Shown: piece by piece, positions 43,607 to 51,955 of the stretch
Numbering within the stretch: position 1 is the stretch's first letter
Layout of the letters: the number at the start of each line of letters is the position of its first letter
Assembly: GCA_002701845.1 (NCBI GenBank)
Contig: NZXG01000017.1
Span: forward strand, 1-59,778
Direction of reading: 5' to 3'
Source: Pseudomonadales bacterium
GTDB lineage: Bacteria; Pseudomonadota; Gammaproteobacteria; Pseudomonadales; Ketobacteraceae
Length of the DNA: 59,778 nt
The notes under the pieces: model-generated
What the model was told of the DNA's origin: nothing
Database searches by the model: none
What the model saw: the letters and a program-made list of their open reading frames with translations, nothing else
Position numbers and translations under genes: made by a program

Positions 43607-44914
43607 ATGTCTCAAAGCGCTGCCCAGGACAGTTCTGCGGTTTATTACGATCCCTGTTTGTGGGAGATCGCACTGAACCCCTACCCTGTTTACTGCCGAT
43701 TGCGTGAGGAAGCCCCCCTCTATTACAACGAAAAATACGACTTTTACGCCGTGAGCCGGTATGCGGACATGCAACGGTACTTTGCCGACCATGAGACTTT
43801 CATCTCCGGCAAGGGCGGCATTCTGGAACTGATCAAAGAGAATGTGAAGATGCCCGAAGGCACCTTCATTTTTGAAGATCCACCCCAGCACACCGTGCAT
43901 CGCCGCATCGTGCAGCGTATCTTCTCCCCCAAACGCCTGTCAGTGCTGGACGAGAAAATCCGTGATATGAGCGCGCGGATTTTTGACGAGCTGAAAGACC
44001 GGGACGACTTCGATTTCATCGCCGATGTGGGCGGTCAGATTCCCATGCGGGTTATTGGCATGCTGCTGGGTATCCCGGAGCAGGACTTCCAGGAAGTGCG
44101 CCGTATTACCGATTCCAAGCTGGTGACCGAGGAAGGCAAACCGGTGGATTACTCGGATGGGCTGAACCTGGAATTGAGTTTTGAGCGCTATGTGGACTGG
44201 CGTATGGAGAACCCCTCGGATGACGTGATCACCGAACTGCTGGGGGTGGAGTTTACCGATGAAAACGGCGTGGAACGCAAACTGTCCCAGGAAGAACTGG
44301 TCACCTTTGTTAATCTGCTGGCCGGCGCCGGTAACGAAACCACCAACCGTCTGATTGGCTGGATGGCGAAATCCTTTGCCGAAAACCCCGATCAGTTGCG
44401 CGACGTGGTGGCCAATCCGGACTTGATTCCCCAGGCCATTGAAGAAGCCCTGCGGCTGGAGCCGCCACCGCCCCACGTGGGCCGTTACGTGGCTAAAGAC
44501 GTGGAGATTCAGGTCCAGACCATGCCGGCGGGCAGCGCAATTCTGCTGTTGGTGGGATCGGCCAATCACGACGATGAAGTGTTCGAAAATCCCGAGCAGT
44601 TCAATATCCACCGGCCCAAGCCACGGCATATGTCTTTCGGTGACGGTATTCATACCTGTATCGGCAATGTGCTGGCCCGGATGGAAGCGCGCATTGTGTT
44701 CGAAGAACTGCTGCAGCGGATTCAGGACTGGAATGTGGATCTGGAACATGCCCGACTGTCCTCCACCTCCACCTCCACCTCCACCTCCACCTCCACGGTG
44801 CGGGGCTGGGAAAGTCTGCCGACTTATCGCAATAGAGAAAGGCCTGCAGAATATTCGCGAGCGGGCTGCGGCCAAAGCCCGGGCGGAAGCCAAGGCGGAG
44901 GCGGAAGCCGGTGA
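43607..44914 (+). CDS. Cytochrome P450 with altered C-terminus
   Basis: A P450 of bacterial class I: I-helix LAGAGNETTN, E-x-x-R in EEALRLEPP, haem loop HMSFGDGIHTCIGNVLARMEAR (Cys ligand). About 386 residues are normal up to DLEHARLSS. Then a TCCACC hexamer run encodes Ser-Thr repeats, followed by VRGWESLPTYR, the usual final strand, and about 25 further residues of unrelated frame before the stop. The family suggests hydroxylation of a steroid, terpene or alkyl chain with the divergent ferredoxin. The core should fold; the tail is abnormal. Confidence 0.82.
   Translation: MSQSAAQDSSAVYYDPCLWEIALNPYPVYCRLREEAPLYYNEKYDFYAVSRYADMQRYFADHETFISGKGGILELIKENVKMPEGTFIFEDPPQHTVHRRIVQRIFSPKRLSVLDEKIRDMSARIFDELKDRDDFDFIADVGGQIPMRVIGMLLGIPEQDFQEVRRITDSKLVTEEGKPVDYSDGLNLELSFERYVDWRMENPSDDVITELLGVEFTDENGVERKLSQEELVTFVNLLAGAGNETTNRLIGWMAKSFAENPDQLRDVVANPDLIPQAIEEALRLEPPPPHVGRYVAKDVEIQVQTMPAGSAILLLVGSANHDDEVFENPEQFNIHRPKPRHMSFGDGIHTCIGNVLARMEARIVFEELLQRIQDWNVDLEHARLSSTSTSTSTSTSTVRGWESLPTYRNRERPAEYSRAGCGQSPGGSQGGGGSR
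44762..44797 (+). repeat. Hexanucleotide microsatellite in the P450 gene
   Basis: Six TCCACC units (the last ends G) encode (Ser-Thr)n just before the C-terminal strand of the P450. Slippage would change the length by two residues without shifting frame. Confidence 0.9.
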
Positions 44915-45227
44915 CAAGGCGCCGGATTCTGTAGTGGGCACCTGGACCGTCACCGCGAAGAGCCCCACCGGCCCCATGGACAGCTCCCTGGAACTGAAGG
45001 AGGAAGGCGGTCAGTTGTCCGGCGTGCAATCCGGCGATGGCAGTTCCGACGTGATCGATGAAATCACCTATGACAGCAGCACCGGGGAAATTTTCTGGAT
45101 CAACAAGATCAAGAAACCCATGAAGCTGAAGCTGCAGTTCAAGGGCGTGGTGGAAGGCGACACCATGAGCGGAAAAGTGAAAACCGGGTTTATGGGCAGC
45201 TTTGCCTTCACCGGTAAAAAAGCCTGA
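44832..45227 (+). pseudogene. Orphan 3' fragment: acidic/Ala-rich linker plus small beta-barrel-like domain
   Basis: In a frame different from the P450: EKGLQNIRERAAAKARAEAKAEA, then GTWTVTAKSPTGPMDSSLELKEEGG, KVKTGFMGSFAFTGKKA to a TGA at 45225-45227. The domain resembles small lipocalin-like modules often found at the C-terminus of larger enzymes. There is no start codon with a ribosome-binding site, and the upstream part overlaps the P450 tail. Probably the end of another gene joined to the P450 by deletion. A strong terminator follows. Confidence 0.5.
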
Positions 45228-45250
45228 TTCATCGCGTAATTTCAACAGCT

Positions 45251-45288
45251 TGGCGGAGCGGGCAGGGCTGTCCGCTCCGCCATTTTTT
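45251..45288 (+). terminator. Rho-independent terminator
   Basis: TGGCGGAGCGG (45251-45261) pairs with CCGCTCCGCCA (45272-45282), an 11-bp stem followed by six T (45283-45288). It ends the P450 transcript. Confidence 0.9.
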
Positions 45289-45339
45289 CGCGGCCTGCGC
45301 GGATTGTCGATGATCCGGTTTCAGCTGCTGAGAAAGGAA

Positions 45340-45350
45340 CAACATTGTTG
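45340..45350. promoter_or_regulatory. Shared operator candidate CAACA-T-TGTTG (copy 3)
   Basis: A perfect 5-1-5 palindrome, preceded by GGAA and followed by ACTAC, 98 bp before the AcuI-like gene. A half-conserved second site (AATGTTGGATAGC at 45418-45430) matches the downstream flank of copy 2. Suggests control by the same TetR-type regulator. Confidence 0.55.
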
Positions 45351-45447
45351 ACTACTATCAACTGAACCAGCAGACTAACATCTCTTGTTGGTCGGTAGTG
45401 TACGACCTCCTCAAATGAATGTTGGATAGCAGCGAGAGACGATTAGT

Positions 45448-46434
45448 ATGTTTTCAGGAATCCTGATCAACAAAAACGATGAAGGCCAGACAGTTGAGGT
45501 GGCTCAGATCGAAGAGTCCCAATTGCCGGAAGGCAATGTCACCGTCGAGGTCGAACGCTCAACCCTGAATTACAAAGACGGCCTGGCCATTATCGGCAGC
45601 TCGCCGGTGGTGCGCAAATTTCCCATGGTGCCGGGTATCGACCTGGCCGGGGTGGTCAGTGAAAGCAGCCACCCGGAATGGAAAGAAGGCGATCGTGTCG
45701 TGCTCAACGGCTGGGGCGTGGGTGAGACCCATTGGGGTGGTCTGGCGCAGAAAGCCCGCCTCAACGGCGATTGGCTGGTGCCGCTGCCGCAGGCTTTCAA
45801 CAGCCGTCAGGCCATGGCCATCGGCACCGCCGGTTACACCGCGGCGCTCTGCGTGGACGCACTGGTAAAGCACGGTGTTAAGCCGGATCAGGGTGAAATT
45901 CTGGTGACTGGCGCCACCGGTGGTGTGGGCAGCGTGGCAGTGATGCTGCTGGCCAAGGCCGGTTACACCGTCGTGGTCGCCACCGGAAAATCCTCGGAAG
46001 AGGGTTATCTGAAAGGCCTGGGTGCCAATGACATTATCGACCGGGCCTCGCTGGCGGAAAAAGGCAAGCCGCTGCAAAAAGAGCGCTGGGCCGGCGTCGT
46101 CGACCCGGTAGGTAGCCATACCCTGGTGAATGCCTGTGCCCAAACCAAATACTGTGGTGCCGTGGCCGCCTGTGGTCTGGCGCAGGGCCCGGACTTCCCC
46201 TCCACAGTGATGCCGTTCATCCTGCGGGGTGTGGCACTGTTGGGTGTGGACAGTGTAATGGCGCCGAAAGATCGCCGCATGGCGGCTTGGAAGCGTCTGG
46301 CGGAGGACCTGGATCTGGCCAAGCTGGATGAGGTCATTGCCGGCGAAATCGGACTGGCGGATGCCATTCCCGCGGCCAAGGATCTGCTGGAAGGCAAGAT
46401 TCGCGGTCGTCTGGTGGTGGACGTCAACAAATAA
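45448..46434 (+). CDS. MDR family acrylyl-CoA reductase-like (YhdH/AcuI)
   Basis: A 328-residue zinc-free medium-chain reductase: STLNYKDGLAIIG, FPMVPGIDLAGVV, RVVLNGWGVGETHWGGLA and NADPH site VTGATGGVGSVAV, all hallmarks of AcuI/YhdH. AcuI reduces acryloyl-CoA to propionyl-CoA. Here it may reduce an enoyl-CoA of the local pathway. Upstream are a palindromic operator and a terminator; downstream are a broken MaoC dehydratase and a broken acyl-CoA ligase. Confidence 0.85.
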   Translation: MFSGILINKNDEGQTVEVAQIEESQLPEGNVTVEVERSTLNYKDGLAIIGSSPVVRKFPMVPGIDLAGVVSESSHPEWKEGDRVVLNGWGVGETHWGGLAQKARLNGDWLVPLPQAFNSRQAMAIGTAGYTAALCVDALVKHGVKPDQGEILVTGATGGVGSVAVMLLAKAGYTVVVATGKSSEEGYLKGLGANDIIDRASLAEKGKPLQKERWAGVVDPVGSHTLVNACAQTKYCGAVAACGLAQGPDFPSTVMPFILRGVALLGVDSVMAPKDRRMAAWKRLAEDLDLAKLDEVIAGEIGLADAIPAAKDLLEGKIRGRLVVDVNK

Positions 46435-46526
46435 CGCGCCCGTATCGGGTTGGGGTCGGGTCCCCGGGACCTGGCCCCGCTGACTGCGGGCGCTTCCATC
46501 CGGATAAGTAAAACGGAGTCGCTCGT

Positions 46527-47626
46527 ATGTCAAGCGTAGACACAGAACAAAACCCAACCCAACTCGATCTGAGTGATCTGGGCAAATGGGTGGGCAAGCC
46601 CGTTGTCTTTGCGGAAATGTGGGATCCCTGCAACGCCACGGATATCCGGCGCTGGGTGCAGGCCATGGATTACGGTCATGGCTGTCACCCCTCCTGCATT
46701 GGCAAGATTCCCGGTTCTCATCTGATTTTCGGTGGCGAAGAGTGGTGGTTCTATGGTAGCCGCATTCGCCCCGGTGACAAACTGTTCCAGAGCCGACGCT
46801 TTGACGGTTACGATGTGGCGGACACCAAGTTGGCCGGCCCCACCGTGTTCACCCGGGGTGACACCGTGCACCGCAATCAGCACGGAGCCCTGGTGGCCAA
46901 GGAGCGCGCCACCGCCATTCGCTATCTGGTGGATGAAGCCAAGAAGCGCGGCATGTACGACAAGGAAAAGCGGGCCCCCAAGCGCTGGAGCTCTGAGGAA
47001 ATTGATGAGATCAACAAGCAGCGCCACCAGTGGATTCTGTCCAACCGCGAAGGCCATTCCCCCCATTTCAAGGAAGTAAAAGTTGGCGACAAACTGCCGC
47101 GGCGGGTGATCGGACCCCATTCCGTGGTGACCTTCGCCCTGGAATGCCGGGCCCACCGCCAGAATATCTAAGGCAGCTGGCGCTGGAATGTGCCAGAGGG
47201 GGTACACGATCCCGCCACCGAGATGCCGGTCTCGCGGAAAACATGTCCTATGATTTCGAAGCCCGCAAAGTGGATCCGCGCATGGCCGATGGCCTGTTCC
47301 ACGGCCCTTCCAGCGGCCATATCAATCCGGATAAGGCCGAGGATATCGGCATGGGCGGCGCCTATGGTTACGGTGCGTCCATGAATGCCTGGTTTGTGGA
47401 TTACGTGGCTTACTGGGCGGGATTGAAGGGCTTCATCTGGCATTCCAAATCACAGTTCCGCAGCCAGGCGTTCGAGGGTGATGTCACTTACCTGGACGGC
47501 GAAGTGGTGGACAAGATTGAGTTGTCCCCCTATGGCATGCCGGTGGTGCAGGTAAAAGTAAAACAAACCACCCAGGACGGCAGTGTCATTCTCAGCGGCC
47601 TGGTGGAAGTGGAGCTGCCCTACTGA
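46527..47626 (+). pseudogene. MaoC-like double-hotdog dehydratase with stop and frameshift
   Basis: From ATG 46527 (ACGGAG upstream) the frame gives the N-terminal hotdog of a MaoC/FAS1-type dehydratase to AHRQNI, then TAA at 47169. The same frame continues GSWRWNVPEGVHDPATEMPVSR, shifts near 47235-47240 and resumes as ENMSYDFEARKVDPRMADGLFHGPSSGH to 47626. So one nonsense change plus one single-base loss (a missing G in CGCGGAAAAC). Restored length is about 366 residues. The native enzyme would hydrate an enoyl-CoA. Confidence 0.78.
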
Positions 47627-47678
47627 GGGCCCGCAAGCAGCGAACGGAACTTAAACATCGAAAACCAAGGTGATGTAA

Positions 47679-48260
47679 ATGGGGACGAAGCGGGCCATTG
47701 TGGCGGATCAGTCGGTGTCTGTGGTGCGGGGTATTCCGCTGGCGGAAGAGCCGGGCCTGGGAGCCCTGACCAACCCGGGTTATTTGCGGGAAGTCTGTGA
47801 ACGTTATGCCGATCGGGAAGCGTTGGTGTTGCACACGGACGCCGGCGAGATCCGCTGGAGCTATGAGGAACTTTGGCAGCGTTCAGTGGCGGTGGCCCGG
47901 GCGCTAATCGCCGCTGGAGTGGGCAAGGATGCCCGGGTGGGCATTCTGATGACCAACCGTCCGGAGTATCTTTCATTGTTGTTCGGCACCGCCCTGGCCG
48001 GTGGTGTCTCCGTAGCCCTAAGCACCTTTTCCACCCCCGTGAACTGCAGCATCTGCTGGCGGCTTCCGCCGTATCGGTGCTGGTGTTCGAAGATCGGGTT
48101 TTGAAGAAGGACTTCGCCGCCATGCTGGCCGGTCTGGAACCCGCCATCAACACCAGCGCCCCGGGAGCTTTGGAGTCGGAGCGGTTTCCGTTCCTGAGCC
48201 GGCTGGTGCGGCTGGATGGGGTGACCCGGACCACCAACGCGGATCTGAGCGCCAACCGGG
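47679..48260 (+). pseudogene. AMP-dependent acyl-CoA ligase, frameshifted and 3'-truncated
   Basis: The frame from ATG 47679 gives the N-terminus of a fatty-acyl/steroid CoA ligase (YADREALVLHTDAGE, GVGKDARVGILMTNRPEYL) to LSTFSTP. A one-base loss in the C5 run at 48034-48038 then shifts it. The other frame continues ELQHLLAASAVSVLVFEDRVLKKDF to about SRLVRLDGVT. Homology ends near 48230-48260, where the start of a divergent MFS gene follows. Only about 190 of about 550 residues remain, with no ATP-binding core. Confidence 0.75.
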
Positions 48261-48270
48261 CAGAGGCCCG

Positions 48271-48327
48271 CGCCGCCACCGGCAGATACCAGAATGCGCG
48301 CCACTCCTGCAGTGCTCCACTCGACAT
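48271..48327 (-). pseudogene. MFS transporter 5' stub
   Basis: On the minus strand GAGG precedes ATG 48327 and MSSGALQEWRAFWYLPVAA, which looks like the first 19 residues of an MFS carrier. After this the frame enters antisense ligase sequence. The rest of the gene is absent, mirroring the thiolase stub at 33283. Confidence 0.45.
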
Positions 48328-48417
48328 GTTGCAAACCTCTTTTCTTTATTGGAATTGTTGATTGAATGCGTTGTGGCCCGGACAACGGGGCGTCAGCCCA
48401 TCTTGGTCAGCCGGTGG

Positions 48418-49056
48418 TTAATCATCAGTAAACGCCGCCAGCATTTTGCTGCGGAACGGTTCTTCCAGTGGCAGCTCCGCCGCTTCCATGGGCACTTCAA
48501 AGCTGAGCACCGCCATGGCCATGATCTCGTAACAGCCCACCACAAACACAATATCCATCAGCTGCTGCTGGCTGTAATCCCGGGCCAGCGCCTGCCAGGT
48601 GGCGTCACTGATGCGGGCGTGCTCACAGAGTTCATCGGCGGCCCGCAACAGGGCGGCGTCCTCATTGCTCCAGCCGGCGGCATCGGGCCCTTCCAGTACC
48701 CGCTCTATCTCGGCTTCCGTCAGGCCCGCCCGCAGCCCCAGAATCACATGCATGATAAATTCATATTTACAGCGGCGCAGCCAGCCGGTGCTCAGTATCA
48801 GCAGTTCCTTGACCCGGGTGCTGAGATCGCAGTCGCTGGCGATATAATTGTTAAAGGTGAGAAACGCTTTGGCCAGCGGTGGATTGGGGGCCAGCATGCC
48901 CAGCATATAAGTACCGCGCACCGGTGCGCCGGTTTCCTGCCAGCCGTTTTGCACAAATGCCAGACCCCGGGGAAAAGCGCCCAGGGCATCGGTGATGGTC
49001 TGGTCCCAGGCATCGGGCAAAATGGGGGGTACCTGGGGTTGATCACTGCTGCTCAT
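48418..49056 (-). CDS. Carboxymuconolactone decarboxylase (AhpD-like) family protein
   Basis: A 212-residue protein from ATG 49056 (CAGGAG upstream). TRVKELLILSTGWLRRCKYEFIMHV is the CMD core, with Y-E-F-x-x-H instead of the CxxC of peroxidatic AhpD, so decarboxylase, hydrolase or other non-redox chemistry is more likely. It is the last gene of the operon that begins with the Rieske oxygenase. Full length for this branch. Confidence 0.82.
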   Translation of the reverse strand: MSSSDQPQVPPILPDAWDQTITDALGAFPRGLAFVQNGWQETGAPVRGTYMLGMLAPNPPLAKAFLTFNNYIASDCDLSTRVKELLILSTGWLRRCKYEFIMHVILGLRAGLTEAEIERVLEGPDAAGWSNEDAALLRAADELCEHARISDATWQALARDYSQQQLMDIVFVVGCYEIMAMAVLSFEVPMEAAELPLEEPFRSKMLAAFTDD

Positions 49057-49111
49057 AATGAACTCCTGTTGATATTGGCATCTGCCGCGCTGGCCGCTGA
49101 ACCACCGCCGT

Positions 49112-49882
49112 CTAACAGCCCTTGAAATTGCCGGGCCGCCGCTCACTCACCGCCCGCACCCCTTCCGCAAAATCCTCGGTGGTTTGCAACCTTCGCTGCT
49201 GGGCGTGTTCCGCCGCCAGTGCCCGGCGCACCTGCTCCGCCAGATCACCGCGCAGGGTGACCCGGGTGGCCGCCAGGCCCAGAGGGCCGTTAATGGCAAT
49301 GGCCTCCGCCAGTTGCCGGGCGCAGGGGAGCAGTTCATCGGTCTCACAAAGACGATCGATCAGGCCCCAGGGCAGTACGTCCCCGGCCCGATAACGGTCG
49401 CCGGTGAGAAACATTTCCGCGGCATGCTGGGGGCCGATCACCCGCGGCAGGGTATGGGTGAGACCAAAGCCGGGATGAAAGCCCAACTTGACGAAGTTGG
49501 CGGCAAACCGCGCCTGGGGGCTGGCCACCCGAAAGTCCGCCGCCAGGGCCAGCCCCAGCCCGGCGCCGATGGCCGCGCCCTGCACCGCCGCCACGATGGG
49601 TTTACGGGTCTGGAACAGGCGCTGGACCTGGTCGTAGAACTCCCGTAACGGATCTTCGCTGCTGGCGCCGAAGCCGTTCTCCGACACCAGGTCGGCGCCG
49701 GCGCAGAACACCTTGCCTTCCGCCTGCAGGCACACCGCCTGCACCGAGCTGTCGGCGTCCAGCTGTTCCAGTGCCTCCGCCAGGCCCCGCAGCAGTGCGA
49801 CGGTGGCAAAATTGTAGGGTGGGTTACTGAAGCTGAGCAGCGCCACCTTGCGCTCAACCTGGACCGAAATGGTTTCACTCAT
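49112..49882 (-). CDS. Enoyl-CoA hydratase/isomerase
   Basis: A 256-residue crotonase from ATG 49882. GKVFCAGADLVSENG is the first oxyanion loop, GAAIGAGLGLALAADFRVA the second, and FVKLGFHPGFGLTHTLPRVIG the active-site region. The Glu pair of classic hydratases is not evident (His-Pro-Gly-Phe), so isomerase, hydrolase or lyase activity is possible. It ends in FKGC. It lies 43 bp after the previous crotonase in the same operon. Confidence 0.85.
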   Translation of the reverse strand: MSETISVQVERKVALLSFSNPPYNFATVALLRGLAEALEQLDADSSVQAVCLQAEGKVFCAGADLVSENGFGASSEDPLREFYDQVQRLFQTRKPIVAAVQGAAIGAGLGLALAADFRVASPQARFAANFVKLGFHPGFGLTHTLPRVIGPQHAAEMFLTGDRYRAGDVLPWGLIDRLCETDELLPCARQLAEAIAINGPLGLAATRVTLRGDLAEQVRRALAAEHAQQRRLQTTEDFAEGVRAVSERRPGNFKGC

Positions 49883-49925
49883 GGGAAGTCGACCTCGCAA
49901 TGATGGCTGCCCGCCGCCGGGGCCA

Positions 49926-50693
49926 TCAGCGACCCTGCCACTGAGGGCGGCGTTTTTCGGCGAAGGCCCGGGGGCCTTCCTGGGCGTCGTCGCTATGGTA
50001 ACAGAGATCCGAGGCATGGCGGGCGGCCTTGAGGGCGGCAGAGCGGCCCATTTCCGTACTCAGCATCACGGTTTCCCGGGCGGCGCTCACGGACAGCGGC
50101 GCCCCTTCCAGGATTTCCGCCGCCAGTTCCAGGGCGCAATCCAACAGTTGTTCCGGCTCCGCCAGCCGGTTCACCAGACCGATTTCATAGGCCCGCTGGG
50201 CGCTGATGGGTTTGCCGGTGAGCAGGATCTCCATCATGATGCGCTGGGGAATCATATGAATCAGGGGGGCGGCCCAGGGTGAGCTGCGACCCACCTTCAC
50301 TTCGGTCACCGCAAACCGGGCCTGGGTGCTGGCCACACACAGGTCGCAGGCCTGGGCAATCATCCAGCCACCGGCGAAGGCCACCCCGTTCACCGCGGCG
50401 ATGGTGGGTTTGCTCAGCTCGATATTGTCGTAGGGCAGGGGAAACATGTCCCGGGGCGGCGTCTTCAGACCCCGCTCCACCATCTCTTTCAGATCGCCGC
50501 CGGCGCAGAAGGCTTTCTCGCCGGCACCGGTGAGAATGGCGATGCGCAGCTTGTCGTCCCGCTCGAAGCGATCCCAGGCGGCAAACAAACCGGCGCGGAT
50601 GGCCGGGCTTAGACAGTTGCGGGTGTCGGGCTGATTCAGGGTGATCACCGCGATGCCGTCATCGCGGGCTTCAAATAATACCGGTTCGCTCAT
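49926..50693 (-). CDS. Enoyl-CoA hydratase/isomerase
   Basis: A 255-residue crotonase: GEKAFCAGGDLKEM, GVAFAGGWMIAQACDLCVAS, EVKVGRSSPWAAPLIHMIP. The region usually carrying the second catalytic Glu reads GRSSPW, so the reaction may not be simple hydration. ATG 50693 overlaps the stop of the CoA-transferase gene by one base. Paired with the following crotonase, it suggests two crotonase steps in the pathway. Confidence 0.85.
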   Translation of the reverse strand: MSEPVLFEARDDGIAVITLNQPDTRNCLSPAIRAGLFAAWDRFERDDKLRIAILTGAGEKAFCAGGDLKEMVERGLKTPPRDMFPLPYDNIELSKPTIAAVNGVAFAGGWMIAQACDLCVASTQARFAVTEVKVGRSSPWAAPLIHMIPQRIMMEILLTGKPISAQRAYEIGLVNRLAEPEQLLDCALELAAEILEGAPLSVSAARETVMLSTEMGRSAALKAARHASDLCYHSDDAQEGPRAFAEKRRPQWQGR

Positions 50694-51955
50694 CAGAAAC
50701 CTCGTTGTTGTAGGGTGTGGGCCTCTTGTTCCAGTTGCTCCCGAAAGTCCGGGTGAGCAATGGCGATCAGGCGCCGGGTGCGTTCCGCCACGGATTGACC
50801 CCGCAGTTCAGCAGCGCCGTATTCGGTCACGATCACGTCCACCTCACTGCGGGCGGTGGTGACCGGGCCGGTGAGTTGGGGCCGGATGCGGCTGATGGTA
50901 CCTTTTTTTGCGGTGGCGGGCAGGGCAATAATGGCATGACCTCCCTTTGAACGCCCTCCGGCGCGGACGAAATCCACCTGGCCACCGGTGGCCCCCAGAT
51001 AGGCCGCTCCACTTTGCTCGGCGTTGACCTGGCCGGACAGATCCACTTCCAGGGCGGAGTTGATGGTCACCAGCTTTTCCAGCTGCGCCAGTACCGCCGG
51101 GTTGTGGGTATAATCACTGCTGCACATGCGAATCGTCGGGTTCTGGTGGGCGAAGCGGTACAGCCGCTCAGTGCCGATCAGGGCGCCGTTGATGGACACC
51201 CCGGGGTCGATGGTTTTGCGGGCGTTGGTGATGACCCCGGCCTCCACCAGATCCACCAGACCGTCCCCCAGCATGCCCGAATGGACCCCCAGATCCTTAC
51301 GGTCGTGGAGCAGACGCAAAATGGCATCGGGCACCGCCCCCACGCCGGTCTGGATGACGCAGCCGTCGTCGATGTAGGCGGCGCAATGGCGGGCGATGGT
51401 CTGATCCAGTTCACCGATATTGGCGGGGGGCACTGCCACCGGTGGTTCCGAAACTGCCACCGCGCAATGGATCTGCGACTGGTGAATCTTCTCCCCGGGG
51501 GTGAACGGCACCTGGTCGTTCACTTCGGCGATCACCACCCGGGCCTTGGCCGCCGCCGCCGCCACATAATCACTGATCAGACCACAGCTGTGATAGCCGT
51601 CTTTGTCCGCCGGGCTCACCTGAATCATGGCGACATCGCAGGGCATGATACCGGCTGTGATCATGGGGCCGATCTGGCCCACATGGCAGGGCACTATCTG
51701 TAGTCGGTTGGCCTTGGTCAATTGCCGCAGAGCGCCGATGGCCCCCATGCTGGACAGGGTAAAAGCGTCAACAGCCTCCGGGGTGAACAGGCCGGAAAAG
51801 CTGCTGGAGATAAAGGCGGACAGGTTGTCGATATCCGGGCTTTGCGCAATCAGAGCCCGCACCAACGAGGTGGGTTCGCCAGAGGCCTGTCCGATTACAA
51901 TATGGTCCCCGGGGCGCAGATGCTGCCGCAGGTCCAGCTCGCCAAGGGCAATCAT
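50693..51955 (-). CDS. Acetyl-CoA hydrolase/transferase family CoA-transferase
   Basis: A 420-residue class I-like CoA-transferase of the 4-hydroxybutyrate/succinyl:acetate type. INSALEVDLSGQVNAE holds the catalytic Glu that forms the CoA thioester, and GVHSGMLGDG and VTEYGAAELRGQS are conserved. It would move CoA from acetyl-CoA or succinyl-CoA onto an acid substrate. Its start overlaps the lyase gene stop by 4 bp. Confidence 0.88.
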   Translation of the reverse strand: MIALGELDLRQHLRPGDHIVIGQASGEPTSLVRALIAQSPDIDNLSAFISSSFSGLFTPEAVDAFTLSSMGAIGALRQLTKANRLQIVPCHVGQIGPMITAGIMPCDVAMIQVSPADKDGYHSCGLISDYVAAAAAKARVVIAEVNDQVPFTPGEKIHQSQIHCAVAVSEPPVAVPPANIGELDQTIARHCAAYIDDGCVIQTGVGAVPDAILRLLHDRKDLGVHSGMLGDGLVDLVEAGVITNARKTIDPGVSINGALIGTERLYRFAHQNPTIRMCSSDYTHNPAVLAQLEKLVTINSALEVDLSGQVNAEQSGAAYLGATGGQVDFVRAGGRSKGGHAIIALPATAKKGTISRIRPQLTGPVTTARSEVDVIVTEYGAAELRGQSVAERTRRLIAIAHPDFREQLEQEAHTLQQRGF

